DNA of 64,000 nucleotides from Echinococcus granulosus (Eukaryota > Platyhelminthes > Cestoda > Cyclophyllidea > Taeniidae), in contig NW_020170384.1 of NCBI RefSeq assembly GCF_000524195.1, forward strand, positions 1,043,989-1,107,988. The letters run 5' to 3'. Positions 1 through 12,524 of the stretch are shown piece after piece (position 1 is the stretch's first letter; each line of letters opens with the position of its first letter). A program made the translations under genes and the position numbers. The notes beneath the pieces are model-generated. The model was not told the DNA's origin, made no database searches, and worked only from the letters and a program-made list of their open reading frames with translations.

Positions 1-2373
1 CAATGTTTGGCCTTCCACTCAGTAACGTAAGGTGCATTCTAAGCGTGGCTGGAAAACGCAGCTAATACACTGCTCGCATGGGTCTACTGATGATTGATAA
101 GCCGGACTTTCGCCCCTGTCTTCTGCTTTCCTGTTGACTTGGTTTTGTGTAGCTTCGTGTTTAAGCTACGGCTCACCTAGTTTACAAAAGTAGAGGCGCA
201 ATCGACGAATCAAACAAATTTTGATACCTCAGCTGAAGCACTTTGACCAAGTTCAAGCCCAAATGCCCGAGAATTCCAAAGTTTAGTCCATATCTTTATT
301 GGAGTAGAAGCAGCAATCCGTTGATGTTTCTGCTTCCGTTTTTAGACTCGAATTTGGTTCAACAGATCAGAGAATTTGTTGCGATCCAAATTCAGTGGCA
401 ATGATGCTAGTGGGAAGGACTGTTTTTTTGTGGAAAATCCCAGCCTCTACAATTAAGTGGATTAGGAAGCCCTTTGGAGGCATCATCGAGTAGACAAGTT
501 CGACGTCGAGGTCAAGAATCGCAGGAAGCATGTCACTTTATCCATCAATAAAATTGAACACCACCTCCCCCATCATTATCACGACTGCGGGAACACGGGA
601 GGCCATTGAACGCCCATCGAGAAAATCAGCTGTCCGGCTGACACCTCGAACCTCGAGATCAAGACTGTAAACAATCAATCAGTGAGATATGCTGAACGAT
701 TTCATTCCATAACTGGGACTTTGATGTTATTTGCTATTTGAATAATAAGGCCAGATTTAATGTCTTCAGCTTTTTATGATATAAGTACCCCCAACTTTGT
801 TAATGAGGAACTCGGCTTGTGCAGCCAAACTAAAACCGGCTCAACTCTACGGTCGGTTCGCAATGACCGGTCGATTTGGATCGAGCCGTGGTGGGCGGTT
901 GACAGCGGTGGCAAGGGTGAGTGGCTTCTCACCAGTGTGGCTGTCTACTAGTTTGTCGTACCCTCGGTCCGCCTGCTACCCTCTGAGCGCACTTGGAAGA
1001 CGGCCCACTTATCACACCCCTGTCTGTCGGTAATTGATAGACCATTGCCCCTCGCCTCTGTTTTCAGTTCGCTTGGTGATTTGGTTCTCTAATGAATGTC
1101 TCTCTAGGCTAGGATGAAACATTAATGAATGCACAAATAGAGCTTCCAAATTTTCGACAAAATTTTGGAACAAGCGATGGTAAATCACTTATGATTAATA
1201 TCAAACAAACCTCTTTACCCTTAATGCTTTACAAAGTCGGATCATGTGGACACCTTATGTTTCATTCAGTTAGAGCCTTAAAATAATCCTTACGCGTCCT
1301 TGTCCGCATATTTCGTCAAGCGGGTGTCCACGCGGCAGTATCCTGCGGGAAAGAGAACAGGAATTGCCCTCCACTTACCGCTCATGGAGGCCTCACTACC
1401 CAGAGTTGGGATGAAAATCAAGATTTTTAAGACCACTCGCGCTAAGTGTTTGAAGCTGCAGACATAAAGTTGTGGTTAAGATGCAAACACGTGAATAGCT
1501 CACACCAAACGTGGAATATGCGAATTATTCTCTATTTTTCCTATGACTTCGAGAAATACGTCAGTATGGCAGGCGGGGTTGCCGCCAAGCCCCAAATCGG
1601 TGTTGGTCCAACTAATTTACGGAGTAAGATGCCTGACTAATAGCGGTGGAACCACATCACAGGGAAACATAATTTGCCTGCACACAAATTTTGTAGTAAA
1701 TAGGCAACCTCGTCCATCAAGTAGTCCATTTGGCCGCAACGGTAAAAAAGCCATTCGGACGGTGAATAATTCGTAAGGGGTTTTAATGATGAACTGCCAC
1801 AGACACATTAAAGCGACAAGGGCAAACTATTAGTGAACTGCAGAAAGTGTAGAGATCAGCGACCGTCACAAACACCGATGCCAGCCGGCTCCGATCGCGT
1901 ACCGCGTTACCACAGCAATCAGAAGCTTCTCGAACCCCATATTTACGCTAAATGGATGTCTAACAAAGTGAACCGTCGATATCTGCGCGTAATGAAGCAG
2001 AGAAAAGCGAACGGTGCAAGGACCAGGAGCGGCGGTACTTGCCATTGGTCAGGGTATCTAGGACCGACAACGCGGGTATCACTTGCATGTCTGAACAAGT
2101 TATGGAACTCTGGTCAGCTGCCGCAACTTCAAATATTAGCATACATGGCTGCAAAAAACTCGCTTAAGCAACAGAAATCGACAGTAAAAACAGCACTTTT
2201 CTTCCACAAACTGGCCTAACCAACGTGCAAATAACAACTGTACACACAGATAAGAGGGCAAAAACGCGTTGTCGCAAGGGTGCCTAGGGGGGAGTAAATA
2301 TGTACACATCCAGAAGGAGGTAGAGTGAAATGCACTAGTGATGGGCCTCTGTACACCGCCAGATAGGTTGCAT
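1..2373. other. Downstream flank of the carrier gene, decayed coding-like fragments
   Basis: There is no intact gene. A minus-strand segment at 370-664 reads as protein with a single internal stop (see findings). A GC-richer patch at about 790-1040 has overlapping open frames without a domain. A plus-strand frame of 128 codons at 1833-2219 (non-ATG start) lies opposite the expected 3' untranslated region of the carrier and shows no family features. Confidence 0.4.
370..664 (-). pseudogene. Broken coding-like fragment, family unknown
   Basis: Read on the minus strand after an acceptor-like TTTACAG, the frame is open for about 41 codons, meets one TAA (540-538), then continues in the same frame for about 55 codons to a TGA. 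The text includes GVSRTADFLDGRSMASRVPA and PPKGFLIHLIVEAGIF, which looks like real but decayed protein. I cannot name the family. It may be a transposon remnant or a gene relic. Confidence 0.25.
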
Positions 2374-5300
2374 TCACCGGTCGCAAATAATGCCATCGCC
2401 ACTAGTCTTAGACGAAACGAGATTGCAGGAGTAGAGGAGGTAGACCACCCACTCATAAGTCCCGATCATGATGCAGGAGTTAGGCACCTGACGGATGTAA
2501 TGCGTGCCCAGGCCTCGGTACAGACCACGCCACCCCTCTTCCCGCAACACGGTGAGCAAAGTCCCCACGAAAGTGCGGTACTTATTGCCTCGCTCTCGCA
2601 TCCGTGTCCGCGCCACCTCTGCAAGTAAAAATGAGGGTTACGATAGAACGCATGACCGTGTTTGGATCGCGGTTTCAGCACATTCGTTATCCAGGTCTCA
2701 GAACATCTAGTGGGACACCAATTATTCCGCCTTCTCTTCCCTTATATTTCAATTGTATTGAATACGTCCAAAGTGTATGAACTGGGGGCCAAGGTAACGA
2801 AATCGGTCTCACCAATTATGGAAGTGGATTTTGAAAATTGTTTACCATATTCAAAGCATTCAACGTAAACCAAAGCGATCAAAAGTTTTGTGAATCGTCA
2901 AATGATAAATGACGTAGAGATTACCTACAGAGAGACGAATGAGGTTGCCGTGTTCAATCCAGTGAGGTGTTTAAAAAAATGGGTGTTGATAAGTGTGAAT
3001 TAGGTAAGTTGCGCAATTTCGATTACTAACTTTATAAGAAAAAGTGGTGCAAACGCGATGGAGGCAGATTTCTACCAACAGTATTTAGGAATGCAGTTCA
3101 AGAAGAGGACCATTTTTTTGACAGAAGAAGGTGCAATTATTGCTGCTTGCCTGTGTCCACAAAAGCTCATCGTTTCAGGGCTCAGTATTTAATCAACAGG
3201 GCCGAAAACTCTCACTGATTAGTGAGCTCGATAAGGACGTGTGTTGAGGGCTCAATGCGAACAAGGAGAGTGCTTACAAGATTTGAAAAAAATGTTGTTT
3301 CTAAATTTATAGCAAAGTTAAGAGTCACTGATAATATAAAAAAAGGCTTGAATACCAAAAGAAGGGGCATCGGTTGAATTTTAAACATCCTAAAAAGAGG
3401 CAAGGAAAAGATCCGAAGCGCGCAAATCAGAAGAACAAAAATCTACGGGTGGAGATATCAATGTACCCAATTGGAGATGATTTAAAAACATGTTTTCACA
3501 CATATCTTGACATGAAATGGACTTCATACCATGTGGATAAGCTGCAGTGATAGCAATAACTTTGGAAAAGGCGCTGGCACCCATGCAAAGCAGCATATCG
3601 CTATTCGCATTGAGTTTAGTGCCACCTTGGGTGCCACGAAACTGCAGTCTGTCAGCTTGGCCAACCTCCTCAACCGGATTGTCATCGTAGTCGCTCCGTA
3701 CTGTCTCTGTAAGTCGAGTGCGTCGAACCCAGGAAAGCAGCGCCCCCTTGATGTTCTCGTACAGCACGAAGTTTAGCGCCGTCTCGATGGAGCCTACGTA
3801 GGAGGCACTGATGCCGCGGTAGAATCCGCGTATCCCGTACTCCCGCCAGGTGGAGCGAATCACACTTACCGCCGTTAGGAGCGGGGAATGGGGTCTAGGG
3901 ACGAGATGGGAAAAATACACATAAACTTAATGAACCAACATGAAAACACCCACATCAAGAAGGGTGAATAAATGGATGGAGGGAAGGAAAGAACTACAGA
4001 ACCAAACAAATGGACGTCCAGTAACAGCCATCGGTAATTAAGTAGCAGGCCTATCGGTCAGAATGTTAATCATGAATGAGGCGAAGGAATTATCACGAAT
4101 TAGCAGGTTTGCTGGAAGAGCCTCAGAAAATGTGGAAGTAATTATAGCATTCTAGATGACTAAGTGATGTCGCAGAATGAAACACATGACGTGATACAAC
4201 TGTCATAGGTCAATAAAAACACAATGGAATGTAAATGTAGAAATTTGTAAAACGCAGACCTACCTGGAGTCAAGCTGGAGTCGTGTTTTTACATACCAGA
4301 TGGGATTTGTAAGCGTGGACGCTGTTATGCCTGAAGCATGACAATGAGGCAGCCATTAATGAAAAACAAGTTAAAATGGAGCTTGAAAGATATAGGTAAT
4401 GCAGAATGTGCGTTACTTCTGTACGTGAAACCCTTTAATTGGTGAACCTAGTAAAGGTGAAGATTCAAACTCAAAGTCATAACAGAATACGAACACAAAG
4501 ATCAAGTAAGTATAGATAGACGCGAGGTGAATTAGACTGTTCACAGAATGAATGCATTGTGGGAATTGGAAGCAATGAAACAGAGTTCATGAACACGTAA
4601 ATTTGGCATAAAAATTGATATGAAGTTTTGCCTTCATAGGACCTCGCGAACTATACATAAGATAAAAAGAGCAACGTGCAAGGTTACCAAGAAATGCCTC
4701 GCCTGATCTTTCATTTTAAAAAATACAAGCAACGGGCGACAAAACGTCAAAAGACTGCTTATATTAGCGCAAGTTCTTTTTGAGTTTGGGATAAGAAAAT
4801 ATGATTGTAACTGAATAGCTTTTGCCAAGAAGAATTGCATTGAGACCAAAGTGAAAGTGAAAAAGTGCTCTAGATTTCAAAATCTGTTTAGCAACAACGA
4901 GACACAAAAAACCAGACATTTCTAAAGGAGCCCAACAATGGCATTAATGAAAGATGGGTTCAGTTTCCCAAAACACGTTGCCGAACTTTGAAAGCAGGTA
5001 CATAAATCTACCGAGTCAATGAAGGAACCGATAAGTGATCTACTAAGCGCACCCCAAAGAGGCACTGAGAGTGAATAAAGAAATATCACCATGGTGGCAA
5101 AATTGAAACCATTAAGCCATTTTAGTACAAGTAACAAAGATGCTTTTGTTTTCAATGAGAGCGCTGAGATTTTTATGCTAGAAAAGACGATGAATCAAGA
5201 GAGGCGAGACAAGGAAAAAAGATTAATTACGTTTTTTTCACCTGAAACACAGACACCGCCCAAAGTCCAGAACATTTGATATGAAAGAGGATAAGGAAGA

Positions 5301-7953
5301 CGTTCACACCCATATAACAGCGAGCTCCTAATAATTTGGCATTTGATGAGGCAGGACTCTTAGTCTTCCTTATTGATACCGCCAAATCACACAGCAAGTT
5401 ACCTATTAAATAGACCACCTACACCTGGACACGACATCCACACTCCGTATTTAGCCGCAGGATGCCCAAATGCAATTAAATGAACCATTGGAATCTGTAT
5501 AAAAAACCACGAAGGGAAGGCTCAAGTGGAAATTAAATTGATATCCACAAACAGTTACGCAACCACATTTATCAAATTAAGATAGTCCAACTTCAAACCC
5601 GGTCGTAGGATCATTCAGTGCTGCGGTGGGCAGCTATGCATAAGTACAAAAAATCTACTAGATACGGGACTAAAATAATTTCATACAACTGAGAATTTAA
5701 TTACCAAAGCAGTCAAAGAAAACTAACGTAGTTTTACATAAAAATTATAAAAGGATCAAGTCTTCTTTTAGAAAGGAGCCATATTGAAAGTGGGGAGTCT
5801 TGACATACATACCACCAATTCTGCCCCAAAATACCACATTTTTAGTCCTTATATTAAGAAAGAGATTTCTGAATTATCACAGTTTTATGCGACCGATGAC
5901 TTTAAAAGCCCCGTGAGCTACATCATCTGGCGTCCCACCAGGGGACACTCCTAAGTATACCTTTAGTTATCTCAAGAGATTCGCTTTGCAGTTTGGGATT
6001 TTCTATGAACTCCAACGAAGTAAAAACCAAATTTTAACACATCATTGCACTTCAGCCGCCAAAAATGCACAAATGATGAATCAATTACGACAGCTTTACG
6101 ATTTGGAATTAGCACTGGATACCTTTAATGCTACACAATTGGTCCAGTTTGTTAACTTGTACTTAACTAATACGACAGCCGTTGAGAATATGGTTAATGT
6201 AGGCGCTGCCTTTGTTTACGCACCCACGCAATAGCTATTAACCATAGAGCATTCGAGATTGAAGTCGATGCGTATTTAGAAAAAAAGGTGCATTTATAAA
6301 GCAAATGTCATCAACAGTCAAATGTGCGTGAAAAAATAGTCGTTAACTCACTTCCACAACCAGCGGCTAACATGAAAACAGCAGAGTGACCATTGGGAAA
6401 AAAACGTTGAAAGAAATTTTGACCTTCGTGATACGCACAGAAGTATATACCCCTAAAACAATGGAAATAGCAATTACGCACCTACAAAGGAGTTCTCACT
6501 ATTCATGGGCATAAAAACTGGAGCAGCACACGCCAATTCGTCATTGATGCGATGCCATGATGGAAGTTTAAAATAGAGGACGGTTGTAAGTTTTACTAAC
6601 GCATAATTGGCATGACTGATGCGACATAGAAAAAGGAAAAATCCGGAGTGAACACCTATTAAATGAAGTCAATTAAGACATAACTCCACGGTTTTTCGAT
6701 TGAGCAAAGCGTGCAAAACAGAACAGAACGCATGGTGCGCAATCGGAATTTCCACTGCGATATCGTGGATAAGTCTACACGCCTCAGAGCATTAACAGAC
6801 ACATCTGTTCCAACCAATAGAATGCGTCGATTTAATCAAGCAGCCAGTCACGTTCAGGCTACGAATTGGAGGGGAAAATTGAGGGTGGGTGATTGTTACA
6901 CCGCTTTTAAAACGCGCACTGCACAATCCTGGGCGAGGACGCAGAGGGGTCAATTGTGATGTTACCACAATAACGTGTTTAACCCATAACACGTGCCGAA
7001 AAGCGAGTAGATTATTACAGTATTATACAAATAAACAACAAATGCTGGGATGAAAAAATCCATGGAAAAAGTATAATAATCACTGATGTCCATGTTTACA
7101 GCAGTCATTTTTGAAAAAAATACACTAGCAACATTTAAGACGATTGTACGCATAATTTGATGGACACAAGGTGGTAAAAAAGCGTGCATGAAAGCTTTCA
7201 GATTCGTTGCGACAAGTTGAAATGGTCATCGAACACCACATGCATGTCATGCTCAAAAATACGGTAGAACGACTAGCATTTTAAACGGCTATGACACAAA
7301 TTGATACAATATTTTATGTATTGACTTGGTTACAATAGTAATAGTACCTCTACACGCACACTCCCTTGAGCACAACTTAGAAAGTGAGGAAAACCGAATC
7401 ATATTACCTACCTGGAGGGTAAAACACCAATAAGAGTGGGGACAAGTCCTTTAAAGAGAGCGCGATATCCCTCAGTCTGTCCAACTTCCAGCATGCAGCG
7501 GATAATTTTCGACCTTAGAAGCAATCCTATATGCAGGTTCGGGGTGGAATATATGCTTTTGGCCCAAACTCTGGACACTTGAGAAAGTTGAGTGACTTTG
7601 CACTTTACGCGCATCAAAATGGGGGTTGGAGATGGCTGGGTAGATGCAATTTGTGCAAAAGATGCTACCGAAGAGGGTGGAAAAGGATGAGGGGGAGTAA
7701 GGGTCACTGAGGAGCCGGTAAATGCACTGCCTTGAGACGACTGAAACCGCACTTTGATAAGTTCCAAGGGAGATGTGCAAACCGCTCCTATTGTTCCGCC
7801 GATTCTGCGGGTATTTCGAAGGCAAAAGATAAGGCAAATTCAACAACTCGATAGATAGCCCGACCGAATACAAAAAACGAAACGAAAATAACAGTAGTTA
7901 ACGGTGAAAACTTACCCACCGCCAAGAATATGAGCAGTAGACTCGTCAAGCAT
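2374..7953 (-). CDS. SLC25A36: Mitochondrial pyrimidine nucleotide carrier, SLC25A33/36 type
   Basis: Six exons on the minus strand: 7953-7916, 7804-7412, 6452-6352, 4330-4264, 3894-3530 and 2618-2374. All junctions are GT-AG and phase-compatible, giving 402 residues. The protein belongs to the six-helix mitochondrial carrier family that exchanges pyrimidine nucleotides across the inner mitochondrial membrane. The three family signatures are visible: [10 protein letters not shown] (about residues 24-33), [13 protein letters not shown] (about 186-198) and [14 protein letters not shown] (about 319-332). The W in the second signature, where most carriers have D or E, is shared with SLC25A33/36. 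Other matching segments include [48 protein letters not shown] and [20 protein letters not shown]. Human members are about 310-320 residues; the extra length comes from a Ser/Pro-rich matrix loop in exon 2 and a polar insert in exon 5. The start ATG is chosen because it leads straight into the first helix. A33 versus A36 cannot be decided. Confidence 0.9.
5986..6234 (+). other. Unidentified open frame antisense inside a carrier intron
   Basis: An 82-codon frame on the plus strand, inside the 2-kb carrier intron 4331-6351, has protein-like composition, for example [20 protein letters not shown] and [14 protein letters not shown]. It extends upstream without a stop to about 5917 ([20 protein letters not shown]). 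I recognise no family. It may be the remnant of an inserted element or a nested exon. Confidence 0.3.
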
Positions 7954-8592
7954 GGCACCACCTGTGAGACCTGCAAAACAAACAGATCTCAAATCGTGCA
8001 AATCTAGTCAGCGACAAACCTAAGTATTTAATAAATGATCCTAAATGTTGAGAGAAAACGAGTCTTAGCACACTTTATGAACAGATACGAGGGGCATCAT
8101 CCTCGGGGCACCACCTTCAAGAAAGCATTCTCATGAGCTAACATAGATAGAGATTAGGACCTCAATGTAAGTGCTTGATATATGTGTTTTGCTCAGGGAG
8201 GTAAAATACACGACGACCACCGAAAAATTTGAAAGCCAAATCAATTACTTGAGTAACAGAAAAAGGAATAGAAACCATATCTGGGGCAAATTTTAGTGAC
8301 CAGATTAGGCGCAACTTAACCTGGTGTGGAATAGGCGGAAAAACACCGTTCAAGCAGTATGACGAAAACAAGCCGGTGCGATTTCCACTTAGAAAACCAC
8401 ACGCCAAAGAACACACTCCAGCAACACAGCGGCTGATTAAAGGTCAGCTAAGTAGACGAGTTAGCTAACTAACATAACAAACATATATCAAAGTAAATTT
8501 AAAAGTAAAGGCTCAGCTATGAAAATAACAAAAATACTAAGGACCTAAAAAATTTACGTAAAGCCTTGCAAATAAGCGTAGTTTAAAAACCT

Positions 8593-8692
8593 NNNNNNNN
8601 NNNNNNNNNNNNNNNNNNNNNNNNNNNNNNNNNNNNNNNNNNNNNNNNNNNNNNNNNNNNNNNNNNNNNNNNNNNNNNNNNNNNNNNNNNNN
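8593..8692. other. Assembly gap (100 N)
   Basis: A run of exactly 100 N, a placeholder of unknown true length, upstream of the carrier gene. Confidence 0.98.
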
Positions 8693-9859
8693 TGTAGCTA
8701 AATATAGTAGAAATTCAATATGTATTAAACAAAGTAAGACTCAAAATCTGTTAAATGGCCTAATTGCAACAAGCCTTAATAAGCATGAAGGCTTACGAGC
8801 TGAACACTTTTCGTTTTATGGGGACGAAATGAATGGAATTCTGGATGCATTTCAGGACATTTAGGGTACTGTAAAACAGAAATTATTGACAACATCAAGT
8901 TAATCTCTTATTTGCACATAATAAATGCATCGATTTTATCAAGAAACCCATAGACCGTAGTTGGGCTCAGGGTATATTCTCCTTCTGCTCGGGGCGACTG
9001 ATATTATACTCGCAAAGCACTCGATGTCTAAAGGAAACACAGTTGCAATTTTGAGTAATTCCTCACCAGTTTACCTTAGCTTCACCTTCAGTAGTATTTA
9101 CATATGTCGTTAGTTCGCATCATGCCTTCAACATTTTTGCATTTGATACTAACGCAACTTTCATTCTCCTACAAAACCGGTGGATTCAAAATTACACAAA
9201 GTCAATACTTTAAAAAGGTACTTCTAAAGCAAGAGTCAGACATGCATTTAGGTGCATCCTATTTTTTGACAGTGCGAAGACATTACTTAGGCAGACTATG
9301 TATTACCACAATAGATATAAATCTAGGGTTGCTGACATAGATAGGATTCTTACCTACCCATCGAAGGAGCGATTGCGGCCCTCCTTAGCGACCTTTTTAC
9401 AAAATTTTTGAGTTAAATAACATCTTGCTTTCCAAGCCGCCCTTCTTCCTTTTTTTGTAGTCCCTGGTGTTTTCATTTTGGAACATTAAGCGTTAAAAAT
9501 TACAAATTACTAATATTCCAGAAACACCTATGAGCCAATAGTGTTAATCATCAGATTTATATGTACTTGAGGAGATATTTGATCGCAACGCCACTGATTC
9601 TCTTAGCGAGTTGTTTAGATGTGAGGTTTTATCCTGTATGGAAGCTAAATTCGGGGGATGAGTTTGTGATGGCTATCACGCGTGTTCATGGCTAGATATA
9701 GGACTAGCAGCTTAAAAGTATTCACATTACAAAGGACGAAATTTGACGCTGCTTTGCAAGTACAGAATTTTGCATTTGTTTCTTCTCGAAAGCCTTAGCT
9801 ATTCGTGACTTATTTAGCTACCGGAGAGGTGGAAAAGGCATTGCCTTTCGCAAAATTGA

Positions 9860-10150
9860 TATCTTCTATTGGGTATGGGATGCTGCCTTAATAACAGCTT
9901 ACTAGACGCTATACGACTACAGCTAGTGCTGCTAATGGCATTCCTGTAGACCACGGTACTGGGGTAGCCGTTGAAGATTGATATGGTTTTCAACCAATCT
10001 CTTATAGGTCGCCACAAATTACGCCTTCCGCAATGTATCTTCTCCTTTCATCACGCTAAATTATGTTATTTAGCAGCAGAAATAAAGCTGAATATCCTTT
10101 ATGATCGAGCTTGCCTTCCATCAGCACCATTGTAGTGCTCCGGTTCTCGT
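9860..10150 (+). repeat. Dispersed repeat, family 1, copy 1
   Basis: This aligns by eye with 53160-53450: AATGGCATTCCTGTAGACCA against GATGGCTTTCCTGTAGAACA, then TTTCATCACGCTA against TTCCATCACGCTA, and near the end CATCAGCACCATTGTAG against CTGCTGCCACCAATGTAG. It is strongly diverged and lies in the intergenic region upstream of importin alpha. Confidence 0.6.
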
Positions 10151-10498
10151 TGGGACAAAGGATGTAATGCTTCAGGAGAATACTTACATTTGGCATGCGG
10201 CGAGGCAAAGATCAACTAAAACTAACTTAAAGAATAGTTTACTGGCTCAAGCCAGATGACGATGACCCAAAGTGTCTTGTTCACCACAGCCGAGTTTAAG
10301 CAGCAAACGTACTGCATTTATAAATGTTGAATCAGTCCAGTTATTAAGGCCTACAATTCCTTTTTTAGAAAAAAACCTATCTTGGGCTAAATTGCTGCTT
10401 CTTTGGGAAATGTTTACCGATGGATGCTATTTCTTTTATAGGTAAGCCGTGATTGTTTGAACTGACGCCTGTTTCATTTCTCAATCTGTATCGCGGGC

Positions 10499-12524
10499 AT
10501 GTCTGATGGTGTGATTAGCTCCAGGCAACTAGCCTTTAAGAATGCTGGAAAGAGCGCGGACGTAAGTGCTGATATAATGTTGAGCGTTCCTTAGGAAATG
10601 CGTCGCCGTCGACAGGAGGGTCAGGTGGAGTTGCGCAAAACAAAGCGGGATGAGTGTCTTCAAAAGAAGAGGAACATTCCCGCCGATGTTTCTGCAGAAG
10701 CTGAGGTGGAAGTTGTTGAAAAACCACCGCTACTAAATCTACCTGATATTGTTGAGAACGCAAACAGTGAGGACCCAGCTGTTCGTCTTCTCGTCGTGCA
10801 GTCTGCTCGGAAGTTGTTATCTAGTGACAGACACCCACCAATTGACGAGCTCATTAATTGCAATGTACTCCCAATGCTTGTCAGCTGTTTGGATTCCGAG
10901 AAGTAAGCACTGCCTTTTTAGGGATTATCCTACCTTCGCTTTCGCGTCTTATTTTAGTATTTGCTGTTGGTCATTTTCATATTTAAAGAATGTGAGCTGG
11001 AGCCAAAGTTGTGGAAGCGGATTTAAACTTCATCTAGTATTTTAAAGCATAATTGCTGCACATCTTCATTATACTTTGTTGCCTTCTTCCTACAGCCCGA
11101 CCTTGCAGTTTGAAGCCGCTTGGGCATTGACGAATATTGCATCTGGGAACTCTAAGCAGACCGCTGCTGTTGTCCAGGCAGGAGCTGTGCCATATTTTTT
11201 GAAACTCCTATCATCTCCACATATGAATGTTTCTGAGCAGGCCGTTTGGGCACTGGGCAATATTATTGGTGATGGTCCGCAACTTCGCGACTTGGTCATC
11301 GAACAGGGCTTAATAAAGCCGTTGTTGAGTCTTTTGACACCGAACATTTCCATTACATTCTTGCGGAATATAACTTGGGTTATGGTTAATCTGTGCCGAA
11401 ATAAGAATCCTCCGCCGCCGGTTGGTACTATTCAAGAGTTGTTGCCAGCTTTGCTGTATCTGATTACCAACACCGCCGATAGTGTAGGTTTTCTCTTCAC
11501 TTTCGTTTGCTAAAATGCTAGTTTTGTTTTGGTTATTGTGCGGTATCTTGTTTGTGATTTAGCAAATTTTGGTTGACACTGTCTGGGCTATATCCTATTT
11601 GACTGACGGTGGGAACTATCTTATCAGCATGGTAATTAACGCTGAAATTGTACCTCATCTTGTGCCGCTCTTGTCCCATCCAAACTTTAAAGTGCAGACA
11701 GCGGCTCTGCGCGCGGTTGGTAATATAGTGACTGGCACAGACCAACAAACCCAAGTTGTTCTGGACTGTGGCGCGCTGAGCCACTTTCCTCAGCTATTGA
11801 ATCATCCAAAAGAGAAAATAAACAAGGAAGCTGTCTGGTTCCTCTCTAATATTACCGCCGGCGATCAGAGTCAAGTTCAGGCTGTTATTGATCATAATCT
11901 GGTGCCACTTATTATTGGGCACTTGGCCAATAGTGAATTCCTCACTCAAAAGGAGGCCGCGTGGGCCATTTCAAATCTGACAATTAACGGAAATGAGCAG
12001 CAGGTAGGTGTCTACTTTTTTATCTTTGAGTTGCATTTTTGTCATTAATGGTGGCTTCTTTCGTTAGGTGCGTTACCTTATATCGCAAGACGTGATTCCT
12101 CCTCTCTGTAAATTGCTCTCCTCACGAGATTCTCAAGTGGTTCAAGTAGTCCTTGATGGAATACTGAATATTATTAAAATGGCTGGAAGCATGCTGGAGG
12201 ACGTCATCAGCTCTATTGAATCATGTGGTGGATTAAATCTCATCGAAGATTTGCAGCAAAATGTGAACCCTTCCATATTCAAGTCTGCATACAATATACT
12301 TGAAATGCTCTATGGTTCTGTAAGTTACTTCCTGTGCTACTTTTACGTCTTAATAGAGGATAATACGGGTATTTTTTTTCTAGAACTACGATGAAACTGT
12401 TGCGGCTGACGAAGAATTTGAAGCAGTTAATACGGGTAACGGAAATAATCCTCCACCCGCCGATGGCAATGAGGAGACATTCACATTTGCGGCTGAAACG
12501 GATAACATGCTTTTCGACTTCTAG
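10499..12524 (+). CDS. KPNA4: Importin subunit alpha (KPNA3/KPNA4 class, importin alpha-3/4)
   Basis: Six exons: 10499-10561, 10595-10902, 11096-11483, 11563-12003, 12068-12319 and 12384-12524, giving 530 residues (human KPNA3/4 are 521). Importin alpha binds nuclear localisation signals in the cytoplasm and couples cargo to importin beta for passage through the nuclear pore. The N-terminal importin-beta-binding segment is basic ([19 protein letters not shown]). It is followed by armadillo repeats with the usual Trp/Asn ladders: [69 protein letters not shown] and [12 protein letters not shown]. The stretches [20 protein letters not shown] and [17 protein letters not shown] are diagnostic of the alpha-3/4 class. 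The C-terminus is acidic and ends in MLFDF. Intron lengths are 33, 193, 79, 64 and 64 bp. The ATG at 10499 gives the expected N-terminus. The gene converges on folliculin. Confidence 0.95.

Larger units (their letters stand above)
7954..10498. other. Intergenic region between the carrier and importin alpha
   Basis: The two genes point away from each other, so this 2.5 kb should hold both promoters, but no core promoter element is convincing. It includes the first assembly gap and one copy of dispersed repeat family 1. An acceptor-like TTTTGCAG lies 18 bp before the carrier ATG. Confidence 0.45.

Noticed and set aside
1833..2219. 128-codon plus-strand open frame
   Set aside because: Non-ATG start, no domain, lies opposite the expected 3' end of the carrier gene, and the other strand is also open here.
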